A stretch of DNA of 64,000 nucleotides from Pseudemcibacter aquimaris (GTDB lineage Bacteria > Pseudomonadota > Alphaproteobacteria > Sphingomonadales > Emcibacteraceae): the NCBI RefSeq assembly GCF_028869115.1, contig NZ_CP079800.1, positions 2,827,501 through 2,891,500 of the forward strand. The letters are read 5' to 3'. A program made the position numbers and the translations under genes. The notes under the pieces were generated by a model. The model was given only the letters and a program-made list of their open reading frames with translations, did not search any database and was not told where the DNA came from. Shown here one piece after another: positions 1 through 9,750 of this stretch (positions within the stretch are counted from its first letter, which is position 1; each line of letters starts with the position of its first letter).

Positions 1-1
1 A

Positions 2-2476
2 CTTGGGTTTATTAATACCGATTATTTCCCGAAGTCCTTTGGCCCAAGTGCAAACCTGCCGCTTAATAAAGATATCGTTTCAGAAAAATTTGAAATCCTT
101 CGCGACCAGATCAACAAATCAGAAGAAGTAGAAAATATCGCAGAAGGGTTTCTCGATATCGCCATCGAAAATATGGCGGCGGCCATTAAAAAAATATCCA
201 CTGAAAAAGGATATGATGTTCGTGATTATACATTGGTCAGTTTTGGTGGGGCTGGCGGACAACATGCCTGTAAAATTGCCGATAATTTGGGCATCAAACG
301 TATTTTCCTGCACCCCTTTGCTGGTGTTTTAAGTGCTTTTGGCATGGGGCTTGCGGATCTTCGTAGTATTCGTGAAGAAACATTGGAAATTTCATTAAAT
401 GCTGATGTTCAAACAACATTAAATGAAATTCACACACGTCTTTTACAAGAAACCAATGCGTCACTTGCTGCGCAAAAAGTAACTGATATAAATCATATAG
501 CAAAAGCGCACATCAAATATAAAGGCAGCGATAGCACCCTGGAAGTTGATATTAATTCGCCAGATATTATGAAGTCAGATTTTGAAATATTCCATCAACA
601 GCAATTTGGTTTTATTTCCACTGATAAAGAATTGATCATCGAAAAAATACATGTTGAATCATATGGTGGCGCGGGTGATGTTAAATTAAAAATCCCACAA
701 GCAAGCAATGAATTTACCAAAGAGAAAACAAAAATTTTCCGCCACGGAAAATGGCAGGATGCAACCATTATCCACCGAAATGACCTGGGTAACCATATAA
801 ACGATATCAAGGGCCCAGCCATTATCCGTGAAGATCACGGCACAAATTATCTGGAATTGGGTTGGCGCGCTTTTAATGATGACCAAAACAATCTGATTTT
901 TGAACGTGTTGATGAAATGGAAAGGCGCCACGCAATCGGCACCACTGTCGATCCGGTGCAGCTCGAAATTTTCAATAACCTGTTTATGTCCATCGCTGAA
1001 CAAATGGGTGCTGTGCTCGAAAATGTTGCCCATTCCGTCAATATGAAGGAACGTCTTGATTTTTCATGCGCCCTTTTTGATGGTGATGGTAATCTGGTCG
1101 CCAATGCACCGCATATGCCCGTGCATCTTGGTTCCATGGGCCGCAGCATCAAAACGGTTATTGATAACCGCAAAGATACCATGAAACGCGGTGACGTTTA
1201 CATGTTAAACGATCCTTATAACGGTGGTACGCACTTGCCGGATATTACCATTATTTCCCCGTGGTTTAATGATGGCGATAATAATCCATCATTTTATGTG
1301 GCAACCCGCGGACACCATGCGGATATCGGTGGCATAACCCCTGGTTCAATGCCGCCAATGTCAAAACATATTGATGAGGAAGGCATCCTGTTTAATGATT
1401 TTCTGCTTATGCAAGATGGAAAATTCCTGGAGCAAGAATTAAAAGCCGCCTTATTATTAGGCCCCTATCCCGCAAGAAACCCCGAACAGAATATCGCTGA
1501 TCTTAAAGGGCAGATTGCCGCCAATGAAAAAGGTCTTAATGAATTAACCCGCATCAGCAATCATTACGGTACAGAAACGGTACTGGCCTATATGGATCAT
1601 GTGCAAAATAACGCTGAAGAAGCCGTTCGCCGCGTGATCCACAAATTATCAAATGCTGAATATGAATATCCGTTTGATAATGGTGCGGTAATTAAAGTGA
1701 AAGTCACCATTGATCAGGAAACGCGATCAGCAACACTTGATTTCACAGGTACAAGTGCAGAACTTGATAATAACTTCAATGCGCCACTGGCCATATGCCA
1801 TGCGGCGGTACTTTATGTTTTCAGATGTATGGTCGATGATGATATTCCGTTAAATCAAGGGTGCCTAAAACCTGTGAAAATTATTGTACCTGAAAAAACT
1901 TTCCTAAATCCAAGTCATCCGCGTGCCGTTGTTGCCGGAAATGTTGAAACATCGCAGGCTATTGTGAACTGCTTATTCCTTGCTTTTGGTGCAATGGCCG
2001 CATCACAAGGCACCATGAATAATTTCACCTTTGGTGATGATGCTCTGCAATATTATGAAACCGTTGCGGGCGGTATGGGAGCAACCGCAAATGGGAATGG
2101 CGCCGACGCGATCCAAACCCATATGACCAACAGCCGCCTAACCGATCCGGAAGTGCTTGAGTGGCGATATCCTGTATTGCTTCGTAATTTTAAAATACGC
2201 GCGGATAGCGGCGGTAAAGGAAAGCATAATGGTGGCAATGGTGTTGAACGCCGCATAGAATTCCTTAAAAATATGCAAGCAGCCATTATTTCAAATAACC
2301 GTCTTAACGCACCGATGGGATTAAAGGGCGGGCAAGATGCAATGTGCGGTGAAAACAGCATTTTAAGAGAAAATGGCACCCACGAAACCTTATCAAGTTC
2401 AGAAGAAACAACCATGCTAAAGGGTGATGTTTTTATCATCAAAACCCCGGGTGGCGGCGGTTATGGAAAATCATAA
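2..2476 (+). CDS. 5-oxoprolinase / hydantoinase A-B fusion, 5' end missing
   Basis: The frame is open from the first bases of the window, so the N-terminal part lies outside. What remains is the end of a HyuA-type ATP-dependent half (glycine-rich FGGAGGQHA near 243-270) followed from about 925 by a complete HyuB-type half (GHHADIGGITPGSMPP near 1310; glycine-rich end GGGGYGKS). A single-chain HyuA-HyuB order is typical of ATP-hydrolysing 5-oxoprolinase, which opens 5-oxoproline to glutamate in glutathione turnover. N-methylhydantoinase or another hydantoin-type substrate is possible, because the family cannot be resolved by motif alone. It ends about 100 bases before the orphan CpaF gene, with no hairpin seen between them. 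Confidence 0.85.
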   Translation, partial: LGFINTDYFPKSFGPSANLPLNKDIVSEKFEILRDQINKSEEVENIAEGFLDIAIENMAAAIKKISTEKGYDVRDYTLVSFGGAGGQHACKIADNLGIKRIFLHPFAGVLSAFGMGLADLRSIREETLEISLNADVQTTLNEIHTRLLQETNASLAAQKVTDINHIAKAHIKYKGSDSTLEVDINSPDIMKSDFEIFHQQQFGFISTDKELIIEKIHVESYGGAGDVKLKIPQASNEFTKEKTKIFRHGKWQDATIIHRNDLGNHINDIKGPAIIREDHGTNYLELGWRAFNDDQNNLIFERVDEMERRHAIGTTVDPVQLEIFNNLFMSIAEQMGAVLENVAHSVNMKERLDFSCALFDGDGNLVANAPHMPVHLGSMGRSIKTVIDNRKDTMKRGDVYMLNDPYNGGTHLPDITIISPWFNDGDNNPSFYVATRGHHADIGGITPGSMPPMSKHIDEEGILFNDFLLMQDGKFLEQELKAALLLGPYPARNPEQNIADLKGQIAANEKGLNELTRISNHYGTETVLAYMDHVQNNAEEAVRRVIHKLSNAEYEYPFDNGAVIKVKVTIDQETRSATLDFTGTSAELDNNFNAPLAICHAAVLYVFRCMVDDDIPLNQGCLKPVKIIVPEKTFLNPSHPRAVVAGNVETSQAIVNCLFLAFGAMAASQGTMNNFTFGDDALQYYETVAGGMGATANGNGADAIQTHMTNSRLTDPEVLEWRYPVLLRNFKIRADSGGKGKHNGGNGVERRIEFLKNMQAAIISNNRLNAPMGLKGGQDAMCGENSILRENGTHETLSSSEETTMLKGDVFIIKTPGGGGYGKS

Positions 2477-2574
2477 ATCTTGAAGCTTATTCGGCCAAAA
2501 CTTGATTAGCGTCATATAAATTACTGATAAAAAGCTCTATTTCTTATATATTAGATGGGTATACAGGAGTTTTT

Positions 2575-4020
2575 ATGAACGATTTTGGCCGCAAAAAAAC
2601 TGAACATGAAAACGTCAGCGCATCAAAAAACGTTGGCGAGACGCTTGATTTCATAGAAAAAAACAATCCAAATATTGATAATAAGAATTTACCTGATATC
2701 GCCACATATCACGAAGCGCACCACCGTAAAGGGAAAGCGCACCCAGATTTCACAAAAATCAGAAATGCAGCATTATTCCAATTATTACCAAAACTTGATT
2801 ATGATGCCGCCGCCAGCCTCCCACACGATGAATTGGTCAAACAGCTTCAGGATATCATTCGGTTAGTGCTCATAGAAATGAAACTGAACCTTAACCGAAA
2901 AGAGGAAGAAATGCTTGAGACTTCCTTAATCGACGAAATATTAGGGCTCGGTCCATTGGAAGTTTTGCTTACTGATCCTGAAGTCAATGATATCCTGATC
3001 AACGGACCCAAACAGATCTTTATTGAAAGACGGGGAAAACTGGAACTCACCGATATTGAATTACGCGATGAACAACATATCAGAAACATTGCAAACAGAA
3101 TTTGCGCGCGTGTTGGTCGTCATGTAAGCAACGCATCCCCGCTTGTCGATACCAGATTAGAGGATGGATCACGGGTCAACATCATCTTACCGCCATTATC
3201 ACTTCGCGGCACTGCAATTTCCATCAGGAAATTCAGCGTCAAACCATTCACTATGGCTGATTTTGTGAATAATGGAACCTTATCGCAGGAAATGGCAAAT
3301 TTCCTGGAAGCATCCGCCGCCAGTAAAATGAACATCATCATTTCGGGTGGGACCGGTTCCGGTAAAACCACTTTGCTGAATGTACTATCGCAGTCTATTC
3401 CTGATGATGAACGCATTATTACCATTGAAGATTCAGCGGAACTCAATCTTAATCAAATTCATGTTTTACCTCTTGAAGCCCGCCCCGCAAACACTGATGA
3501 CGAAGGCGAGGTTACCATTAGAGAACTCGTGGTAAATGCCTTAAGAATGAGGCCTGACCGCATCATTGTCGGTGAAGTACGTGGCGGTGAAATAATGGAT
3601 ATGTTACAAGCAATGAACACCGGTCACGAAGGAAGCATGGGAACCGTCCATGCCAATGGTCCCGCGCAATCACTGACACGTCTTGAAAATATGGCATCAA
3701 TGGCAGGATTTTTATACCCGATCCATGTCATTCGCAGACAACTGGCAGAAGCGCTCAATATCATCGTTCAAATATCACGTATGAAAGATGGCAAAAGACG
3801 CATTACATCCATCCATGAAATTGTCGGCATGGAAGATGATGAGATTGTATTGCAGGAATTATTCAAATATTCATTCATAAGCCGTGATGAACAAGGTAAC
3901 ATCAAGGGCGACTTTGTAAGCAGCGGTAATGAATCCGTAAATATCGAAAAATACAAAATGTTTGGCTATGATGATCAGGTTATAGAGGCCTTAAAAAAGG
4001 ATAATAAAGATGGCGAATGA
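2575..4020 (+). CDS. Orphan CpaF/TadA-family secretion ATPase
   Basis: Hexameric ATPase of the type II/IV secretion family, 481 aa, cytoplasmic. It shows Walker [10 protein letters not shown] (residues about 258-266), the Walker B region [11 protein letters not shown] and the His-box GTVHANGP. A helical domain near residues 60-128 precedes the ATPase core. The start at 2575 follows an AGGAG-like site (caggagttttt). It is a paralogue of the CpaF in the Tad locus 44 kb away, but has no TadB, TadC or pilin beside it. Instead it overlaps by 11 bases a small gene, with a second small gene next. Family knowledge: CpaF drives Flp pilus assembly. The role of this isolated copy is not known to me. Confidence 0.9.
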   Translation: MNDFGRKKTEHENVSASKNVGETLDFIEKNNPNIDNKNLPDIATYHEAHHRKGKAHPDFTKIRNAALFQLLPKLDYDAAASLPHDELVKQLQDIIRLVLIEMKLNLNRKEEEMLETSLIDEILGLGPLEVLLTDPEVNDILINGPKQIFIERRGKLELTDIELRDEQHIRNIANRICARVGRHVSNASPLVDTRLEDGSRVNIILPPLSLRGTAISIRKFSVKPFTMADFVNNGTLSQEMANFLEASAASKMNIIISGGTGSGKTTLLNVLSQSIPDDERIITIEDSAELNLNQIHVLPLEARPANTDDEGEVTIRELVVNALRMRPDRIIVGEVRGGEIMDMLQAMNTGHEGSMGTVHANGPAQSLTRLENMASMAGFLYPIHVIRRQLAEALNIIVQISRMKDGKRRITSIHEIVGMEDDEIVLQELFKYSFISRDEQGNIKGDFVSSGNESVNIEKYKMFGYDDQVIEALKKDNKDGE

Positions 4021-4261
4021 AAAATCAAATAATGGTGACAAATCAAAGCCACAAAACAGCATGATCAAAAAAGAAGTGCCTGTTGAACTTATTTTACATG
4101 ATGGTACCCACATGCAAGGCAGCGTAAACATAAGCGTTACGACAAACCCTCATAATGCCTTTGAAGAACTGCCAGATTTTTTTCATTTAAACCGTGAAAG
4201 TAATGATTATTACCTTATCAACAAAGCCTATGTTGTTGTTTGTAAAATTCCCGAACATTAG
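4010..4261 (+). CDS. Small conserved-type protein downstream of orphan cpaF
   Basis: 83 aa, soluble, with a Lys/Asn-rich polar N-terminus. A beta-strand-like stretch VELILHDGTHMQGSV and a later FFHLNRESNDYYLINKAYVV follow. The pattern (a strand with DG-x5-G, then an FxxLN stretch, then INKxYV) recalls small SH3-like beta proteins such as the DUF6812 group, though I rank that only as a resemblance. The gene starts inside the last codons of the cpaF-like gene, so the two are probably translationally coupled. It most likely works with that ATPase. No signal peptide or membrane segment is visible. Confidence 0.7.
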   Translation: MANEKSNNGDKSKPQNSMIKKEVPVELILHDGTHMQGSVNISVTTNPHNAFEELPDFFHLNRESNDYYLINKAYVVVCKIPEH

Positions 4262-4283
4262 GCCCATTTTTTAGGAGAGAATG

Positions 4284-4469
4284 ATGGAATTTGTAAAATT
4301 AACTGACTATTACACCAAAAATGAAATCTACGTAAATATGCATAATGTGAACGAAGTAATGCCGTTTGATGATCATACGCAGCTCTTCTTTAATGGTGGT
4401 GAAAAAGAACTAATCAGCGTTGTCGAAAGTGGCGAAGAAATCATGGACCTACTTCAAAAAATGAGATAA
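4284..4469 (+). CDS. Small FlbD-like protein in the orphan cpaF operon
   Basis: 61 aa (62 if the adjacent ATG at 4281 is used). AGGAG at 4273-4277 lies 6 bases before the ATG at 4284, which favours that start. The fold pattern is MEFVKLTDYYTKNEIYVN, then HNVNEVMPFDDHTQLFF, then ISVVESGEEIMDLLQ. This follows the layout of small FlbD-type proteins: initial strand, 'xNxxxIxxV', a strand-turn-strand, then 'V.E...E....I'. FlbD-type proteins occur with flagellar genes, but here the neighbour is a secretion ATPase, so the assignment is only a resemblance. It lies 19 bases after the preceding small gene and is likely the end of a three-gene operon. Confidence 0.65.
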   Translation: MEFVKLTDYYTKNEIYVNMHNVNEVMPFDDHTQLFFNGGEKELISVVESGEEIMDLLQKMR

Positions 4470-4506
4470 CCTCTTCCCTTAATTCAAAAAATAAGGGGAG
4501 CATCCA

Positions 4507-5856
4507 ATGTTCAAAAAAACGCTACTTGCCACCGTCATGACGTTAGGCATCACCATTTCTGCCGAAGCCGCAGACAAATGGAAAATTATCCATGCTGGAA
4601 CACTGCTTGCCGACGCCAGAGAAGAAGCAAAAACAGAACAAACAATCGTCATCAAAAATAAAAAAATCATATCTGTCAGTGATGGTTATCTATCCGCATC
4701 CGATATTGATGGCGCGGATAACGCGGAAATCATCGATCTAAAAGATCAATATGTGATGGCGGGGCTTATTGATGCCCATACCCATATCCTTGGTCAACAA
4801 GAAGCCAACAGCCGTGAAAAACGCGTCACACGTTCATCACAATATTCCACATTAATGGGTGTTGAATTTGGTATGCGTACATTGCGCGCAGGATTTACCA
4901 CCATCAGAAATGTTGGCGGTGACCGAAACGCGATTTTTGCGTACCGTGATGCGGTGAATAACGATCTGATCATGGGACCACGCATTAAGGCGGCCGGACA
5001 AACCATTTCACCAACTGGTGGTCATGGCGACGGCAGCAACGGTTACCGTGATGACATTTTCCCAAATCCACATACCGGAATTTGTGACGGCATTGAAAGC
5101 TGTCGTCGTGCCGTACGCACACAAATCAAGCATGGTGCCGATCACATTAAATATGTGGCGACAGGTGGTGTATTAAGTAAAACAGCAACAGGAACAGGAC
5201 AACAATTCACTGACGAAGAACAAATTGCCCTTATCGAAGCAGCCCATGCCATGGGCCGTAAGGTCGCAGCACATGCCCATGGCCGTATTGGTCTTGAAGC
5301 GGCCCTTCGCGCCGGCGTAGATAGCATCGAACATGGTTCATATCTGGATGAGGGAACAGCCGATCTTTTCGTTGAAACGGGCGCTTATCTGGTACCAACA
5401 TTAATCGCGGGTTATACCGTTGAACGCATTGCAAAAGAACGTCCGGATTTCTTTATTCCGGCCGTTCGCCAAAAAGCATTGGATGTTGGCCCCATGATGA
5501 AAAAGGCATTAAAACTTGCCCATGACAAGGGCGTAAAAATCGCGTTCGGTACCGACGCCGGTGTTAATGACCACGGCACAAATGGTTATGAACTGGTGCT
5601 TATGCGTGATGCGGGCATGCCGGAACGTGCAATCCTTGTGTCCGCGACGGTCAATGCCGCCGATCTGATGGAATTAACATCTGTGACGGGCACCATCGAA
5701 GCCGGCAAGGAAGCCGATATCATCGCATCAAAAGCAGACCCGCTTGAAGATATTGGCACACTGATGAACCCGACATTCGTGATGGCACGCGGCACAGAAA
5801 TTGACCTGGATGTTCCACGCCCGGCCGACCTATTCCCATGGCCAGAGGGTTATTAA
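4507..5856 (+). CDS. Secreted metal-dependent amidohydrolase (imidazolonepropionase/prolidase-like)
   Basis: 449 aa with a cleavable signal peptide (positively charged start, hydrophobic core, ISAEAAD cleavage region near residue 22), so probably periplasmic. The amidohydrolase metal-site set is complete: HTH at residues 91-93, a lysine in HIKYVATGG (about 215), AHAHG (256-259), IEHGS (276) and FGTDAG (Asp about 350). Members of this subgroup hydrolyse dipeptides, often Xaa-Pro or Xaa-Arg, or cyclic amides; the exact substrate cannot be read here. A GGGGAG site precedes the start. A strong terminator follows, so it closes this transcription unit. Confidence 0.85.
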   Translation: MFKKTLLATVMTLGITISAEAADKWKIIHAGTLLADAREEAKTEQTIVIKNKKIISVSDGYLSASDIDGADNAEIIDLKDQYVMAGLIDAHTHILGQQEANSREKRVTRSSQYSTLMGVEFGMRTLRAGFTTIRNVGGDRNAIFAYRDAVNNDLIMGPRIKAAGQTISPTGGHGDGSNGYRDDIFPNPHTGICDGIESCRRAVRTQIKHGADHIKYVATGGVLSKTATGTGQQFTDEEQIALIEAAHAMGRKVAAHAHGRIGLEAALRAGVDSIEHGSYLDEGTADLFVETGAYLVPTLIAGYTVERIAKERPDFFIPAVRQKALDVGPMMKKALKLAHDKGVKIAFGTDAGVNDHGTNGYELVLMRDAGMPERAILVSATVNAADLMELTSVTGTIEAGKEADIIASKADPLEDIGTLMNPTFVMARGTEIDLDVPRPADLFPWPEGY

Positions 5857-5878
5857 AATTTCAATAAATACTTTGAAG

Positions 5879-5903
5879 AAGGCGCCAAGGTGGCGCCTTT
5901 TTT
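5879..5903 (+). terminator. Rho-independent terminator after the amidohydrolase gene
   Basis: Perfect 8-bp stem AAGGCGCC (5879-5886) / GGCGCCTT (5892-5899) with a 5-base loop, running into TTTTTT. It lies 23 bases after the amidohydrolase stop and just before the convergent gene ending at 5907, so it may serve both strands. Confidence 0.9.
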
Positions 5904-5906
5904 GAT

Positions 5907-6341
5907 TTAAAAATTAATTACTTCACCATTTGCAAATCTTATAGATGTCACGACCACTTTTTGCGATGCCCCCTCTTCACGTGTGCGTGGTTCAAGCTTG
6001 TCATAGGCATCATCAAAAATATACGGATCATCCGGAAAAGCATAAAATTCTTTCTTACTTGTACGTCTTCCGGGTTTTAAATCCTGAACGATTTTACCGT
6101 TCATTTTATAAACAGGCCTGCCCCAGTCATTCAAAAATTCAGTAGTAAATCTAATATCAACGATCTTGCGACCACTAATATTCTTAAATCGTGGAAGATA
6201 TTCCATCAATTTCTGTTTTCGCTTTTTTGTTGCTTTAAAATGGCTTTCTGTTTCTTGCAAATATTCTCGCCAATCTGCGCTCTCATGTGCAATCGTTGGC
6301 ACAGTCATCACCATCATCAATAATACACTTAATAACCGCAT
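5907..6341 (-). CDS. Hypothetical exported protein
   Basis: 144 aa from the ATG at 6341, chosen because an AGGGGGA site precedes it and it gives a standard signal peptide (MRLLSVLLMMVMTVPTIAH). An upstream in-frame ATG at 6365 is less likely. The mature part is charged, rich in Lys, Arg and Asp, with a KATKKRKQK stretch. I do not recognise a family. No cysteines or metal motifs are visible. It stands alone between a terminator and the transglycosylase gene. Confidence 0.7.
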   Translation of the reverse strand: MRLLSVLLMMVMTVPTIAHESADWREYLQETESHFKATKKRKQKLMEYLPRFKNISGRKIVDIRFTTEFLNDWGRPVYKMNGKIVQDLKPGRRTSKKEFYAFPDDPYIFDDAYDKLEPRTREEGASQKVVVTSIRFANGEVINF

Positions 6342-6408
6342 GTCATTCCCCCTAACAAAGTTCAAAGGAATTACAATAAAGATAAATCAGGCAAAATTAT
6401 GCCGAACT

Positions 6409-7014
6409 TTAAAACGGCCAGAGCGAGAAACCACGACCAAGGTCATCTTCACAGGCGGCGAGTTGTGCGGCGTAGGTTTTGGAATATCCCTCTACCTTTT
6501 TCGCGACGTCCATAAGCCATTTTTTCTTAAGATATGTTTTGCGTTTAAAGCCGCCGTGCCCTTCGTGATAGGCAAGATACTGATTATAAGCATCCCATTT
6601 TGAAATACCGAGCGTTCGTTGTGAAATCGTGCTGTACCATCCGACAAAATCCACCGCATCTTCAAACCGGTCACGATCCGCACCGTGATTGCCTGTTTGG
6701 TCCATATACCATTCCCATGTGGAATCTTTCACCTGCGCATAACCATAAGCACTGGATTTACGGCCCCACGGTATCACCCATAGTAAATAATTACGCCCCG
6801 GTTTCGCGTCGTGCTTAAATGAACTTTCCTGACGGATAATCGCAAGTTGCACATTGATTGGCGTACCGTATTTATCACGCACTTTTTTGGTGGCGTCATA
6901 CCAGCCGCCCTTTTCCTCAAGGATTGAGCAGCTATTGGCCACATTTTTTGGTGGCGTCGTCGCACACCCCGCCACGGCGAGGATTACTGATGCTATGATC
7001 AATTTACTTTTCAT
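6409..7014 (-). CDS. Lytic transglycosylase (SLT-type) lipoprotein
   Basis: 201 aa from the ATG at 7014, which places a lipoprotein signal at the N-terminus (lipobox AVAGC). The conserved SLT core is present: AIIRQESSFK with the catalytic Glu, then SAYGYAQVKDSTWEWYM. An AYHEGHGG stretch follows. It would cleave peptidoglycan glycan strands from the periplasmic face. The longer in-frame start at 7059 is a GTG and would spoil the lipoprotein signal. It is close downstream of rmuC on the same strand (71 bases). Family assignment is firm; the cellular role is not evident. Confidence 0.85.
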   Translation of the reverse strand: MKSKLIIASVILAVAGCATTPPKNVANSCSILEEKGGWYDATKKVRDKYGTPINVQLAIIRQESSFKHDAKPGRNYLLWVIPWGRKSSAYGYAQVKDSTWEWYMDQTGNHGADRDRFEDAVDFVGWYSTISQRTLGISKWDAYNQYLAYHEGHGGFKRKTYLKKKWLMDVAKKVEGYSKTYAAQLAACEDDLGRGFSLWPF

Positions 7015-7085
7015 ATTATCTAAAGAATCAAAAGTATCCATGGATGTCAAGATAAACACCCAAACGGGCGAAATAATGACGGGCT

Positions 7086-8234
7086 TTAATCCACAAGTAA
7101 TTTCACGGGCGCAGCTGGTTTTGGCTCGATCCCATCTTCGATATCGTCTACTTCTTCCAGCTGAATTTTTTCTATTGTATCCGCTTTGCTTTGGATTTTA
7201 CGGCTTGATGTTTCAATTTGTGAAATATCCTTATCGGCCTGGTCAAAATGTTTACGCAGGTTTCCAATACGCTGATCAAGCCTGTCCATATCTTCCATCA
7301 ATGTCATGACATGTTTTTGAATGATGCCTGCCTGATCACGCATACGCGCGTCTTTTAATACTGCACGTACGGTATTAAGCGTCGCCATTAAAGTTGTCGG
7401 GCTAACGATCCAGACCTTGGCCCGGTATGATTTTTCGACCACATCGGAAAAATTACTATGTAGTTCCGCATATACGGCTTCGCTTGGTAAAAACATCAAC
7501 GCGCTTTCCGCGGTTTCCCCGTGAATGATGTATTTCTCTGAAATATCTTTCACATGTTTCAGGATGTCCGTTTTAAAGGCGCTTTGGGCTTGTTTCTTTT
7601 CTTGATCTGTTTCTGCATTGCCAAGCCTATGATAACTTTCAAGCGGGAATTTCGCATCCACCGCAATCGAACCGGGCGGGTTTGGCAATTTAATCAGGCA
7701 ATCAACCCGCGCTTTATTTTCAAGGGTTGCCTGAAATTCATAGGCGCTTGGTGGCAGTATGGCAGACACCAGATCATTCAGCTGGATTTCACCGAATGCA
7801 CCACGGGCCTGTTTATTGGAAAGAATATCCTGCAATCCCACCATTTGCCCGGAAAGATCGGTGATATTTTTCTGTGCTTCATCAATAACCGCGAGACGCT
7901 CTTTTAATTTTTCAAGGCTTTCACCTGTTTTTTCGTTGGTTTCATTTAAACTTTTTCCAACCTGACGACCAACGGCATCAAGCCGTTCATGCATGGTGCG
8001 TTTTAATTCTTCCTGCTGCATGGCGTGGCTTTCAGCCATGGTTTTTATGCGCGCTTCAAGCCCCGCATTCATTTGCATCACGCTTGCGATTGTGTCAGCG
8101 GTTTTATCGGCTGCGATGCGGCGTTCTTCACTATCCATTCTTGAACGGTTATTAATAAGGACAAGAACCCCAATTAACAGCAACGCGACAACCCCCATTC
8201 CAATCAAAATCATCATTGTTTGATCAATATTCAC
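7086..8234 (-). CDS. rmuC: DNA recombination protein RmuC
   Basis: 382 aa: an N-terminal membrane anchor (MMILIGMGVVALLLIGVLVL), a long coiled coil to about residue 150, then the RmuC domain with RGAFGEIQLNDLV, DAKFPLE and the VWIVSPTTLMATL region. RmuC limits DNA inversions between inverted repeats in E. coli and has a nuclease-like fold. The start is a GTG at 8234 with AAGGAGAAG at good distance; the next ATG (codon 7) has worse spacing. The C-terminal tail is acidic. It is divergent from def with an 86-base gap. Confidence 0.9.
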   Translation of the reverse strand: MNIDQTMMILIGMGVVALLLIGVLVLINNRSRMDSEERRIAADKTADTIASVMQMNAGLEARIKTMAESHAMQQEELKRTMHERLDAVGRQVGKSLNETNEKTGESLEKLKERLAVIDEAQKNITDLSGQMVGLQDILSNKQARGAFGEIQLNDLVSAILPPSAYEFQATLENKARVDCLIKLPNPPGSIAVDAKFPLESYHRLGNAETDQEKKQAQSAFKTDILKHVKDISEKYIIHGETAESALMFLPSEAVYAELHSNFSDVVEKSYRAKVWIVSPTTLMATLNTVRAVLKDARMRDQAGIIQKHVMTLMEDMDRLDQRIGNLRKHFDQADKDISQIETSSRKIQSKADTIEKIQLEEVDDIEDGIEPKPAAPVKLLVD

Positions 8235-8320
8235 GCGTCTCTTCTCCTTATAAGTCTTGACCTTGTCTTCAACACATATTACCTACCATTTGTAAGATTA
8301 AAAGGATAAGATTAAAAATT

Positions 8321-8833
8321 ATGGCCGTTTTACCAATTGTTACAGTACCGGACCCGCTTCTTAAAAAAGTGTCGGAACCCGTTGATAAAGTCGATGACAA
8401 GCTGCGCGCATTTCTGGATGATATGCTGGAAACAATGTATGCCGCACCGGGCATCGGACTTGCGGCCGTTCAAGTGGGCCACTTAAAACGCATACTTGTG
8501 ATCGATATCGCCGGTGAGGAAGAAGACCCAAATCCAATGTATTTCATCAATCCTGAAATTACTTGGACGTCAGAAGATTTGAACACTTACAACGAAGGGT
8601 GCCTATCCATTCCGGAACAATATGCGGATATTGAACGCCCGAAAGAATGCAAGGTCAAATTCCTTGATTATGACGGTGCGGAACAAGAAATCCACGCGGA
8701 TGGGTTGCTTGCCACATGCATTCAGCACGAAATGGATCACCTAAACGGCGTTGTATTTATTGATTATCTTTCCAAAATCAAGCGGGGCATGTATGTCCGC
8801 AAGGTTAAAAAACTGATCCGTGAAAAAGATTAA
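8321..8833 (+). CDS. def: Peptide deformylase
   Basis: 170 aa. Removes the formyl group from N-terminal Met of new proteins. All three motifs are intact: GIGLAAVQ (44-51), EGCLS (Cys94 metal ligand) and QHEMDH (His136, catalytic Glu137, His140). It heads the def-fmt-truA run, with fmt starting 11 bases downstream. fmt adds the formyl group that this enzyme removes, and the pairing is common in bacteria. Confidence 0.97.
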   Translation: MAVLPIVTVPDPLLKKVSEPVDKVDDKLRAFLDDMLETMYAAPGIGLAAVQVGHLKRILVIDIAGEEEDPNPMYFINPEITWTSEDLNTYNEGCLSIPEQYADIERPKECKVKFLDYDGAEQEIHADGLLATCIQHEMDHLNGVVFIDYLSKIKRGMYVRKVKKLIREKD

Positions 8834-8844
8834 GGGGGCGACAT

Positions 8845-9750
8845 ATGCGTATTGCCTTTATGGGAACACCGGATTTTTCCGTACCTGCGCTTAAAGCCAT
8901 CATTGAAGCGGGCCATGACGTTGTTGCTGTTTACAGCCAACCACCAAGCAGATCAGGTCGCGGCAAAAAGGAAAGACCATCCCCCGTACATGCATATGCG
9001 AATGATCAAAATATTCCCGTCTATACACCGTTAAATTTTAAAAGTGATAATGACCGCGAACAATTCGCGGATCTTAACCTGGATGTGGCCATGGTGGTTG
9101 CATATGGCTTGATCCTTCCGCAAGAAATTTTGGACGCACCCAAATATGGTTGTTTGAATATTCACGCGTCCCTATTACCGCGTTGGCGTGGGGCCGCGCC
9201 CATTCACCGTGCGATTATGGCGGGCGACAATGAAACTGGTGTCGGCATTATGCAAATGGAAGCGGGGCTTGATACAGGGCCAGTGCATTTAGAAAAAAGA
9301 ATTCCAATTGGCGACGATACAACAGGCATTCTGCATGATAAATTAAGTGATTTGGGTGCTAAAGCCATCGTTGAAGTGTTAGTCAATCTTTCAGAAAGTA
9401 CACCAACCCCACAATCCGATGAGGGTGTCACATACGCCCACAAAATTGATAAGTCAGAAGCAAAGATCGACTGGTCAAGATCAGCAACCGATCTTAAAAA
9501 TCATATTCATGGCCTGTCCCCATTTCCCGGCGCTTGGTGTGATGTGGGTGGCGAACGATTTAAAATCCATAATGTTGAAGTGGTAAATGGAAACGGGGAA
9601 CCCGGCGAAATGATCGATGAACCGCTTGTCATTGCTTGTGGCGATGGTGCCATATCTGTGAAACGTGCCCAACGTGCCGGAAAAGGACCAATGGACGTCA
9701 AAGCATTAATGAATGGGTTTGATGTAACAATCGGGACAAAATTTTCATGA
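8845..9750 (+). CDS. fmt: Methionyl-tRNA formyltransferase
   Basis: 301 aa, usual length. Formylates Met-tRNA(fMet) with 10-formyl-THF for initiation. N-terminal formyltransferase domain with the hallmark SLLPRWRGAAPIHRAI and the GVGIMQMEAGLDTGPV segment; a C-terminal OB-like domain follows from about residue 205. A GGGGG site sits just before the ATG. It overlaps truA by 4 bases, so translational coupling is likely. Confidence 0.97.
   Translation: MRIAFMGTPDFSVPALKAIIEAGHDVVAVYSQPPSRSGRGKKERPSPVHAYANDQNIPVYTPLNFKSDNDREQFADLNLDVAMVVAYGLILPQEILDAPKYGCLNIHASLLPRWRGAAPIHRAIMAGDNETGVGIMQMEAGLDTGPVHLEKRIPIGDDTTGILHDKLSDLGAKAIVEVLVNLSESTPTPQSDEGVTYAHKIDKSEAKIDWSRSATDLKNHIHGLSPFPGAWCDVGGERFKIHNVEVVNGNGEPGEMIDEPLVIACGDGAISVKRAQRAGKGPMDVKALMNGFDVTIGTKFS

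Noticed and set aside
2053-2442. 129-aa frame opposite the oxoprolinase gene
   Set aside because: Antisense to a clear coding region with no ribosome site; shadow frame.
6166-6603. 145-aa plus-strand frame across the hypothetical and transglycosylase genes
   Set aside because: Covers parts of two well-supported minus-strand genes with signal peptides; no start context.
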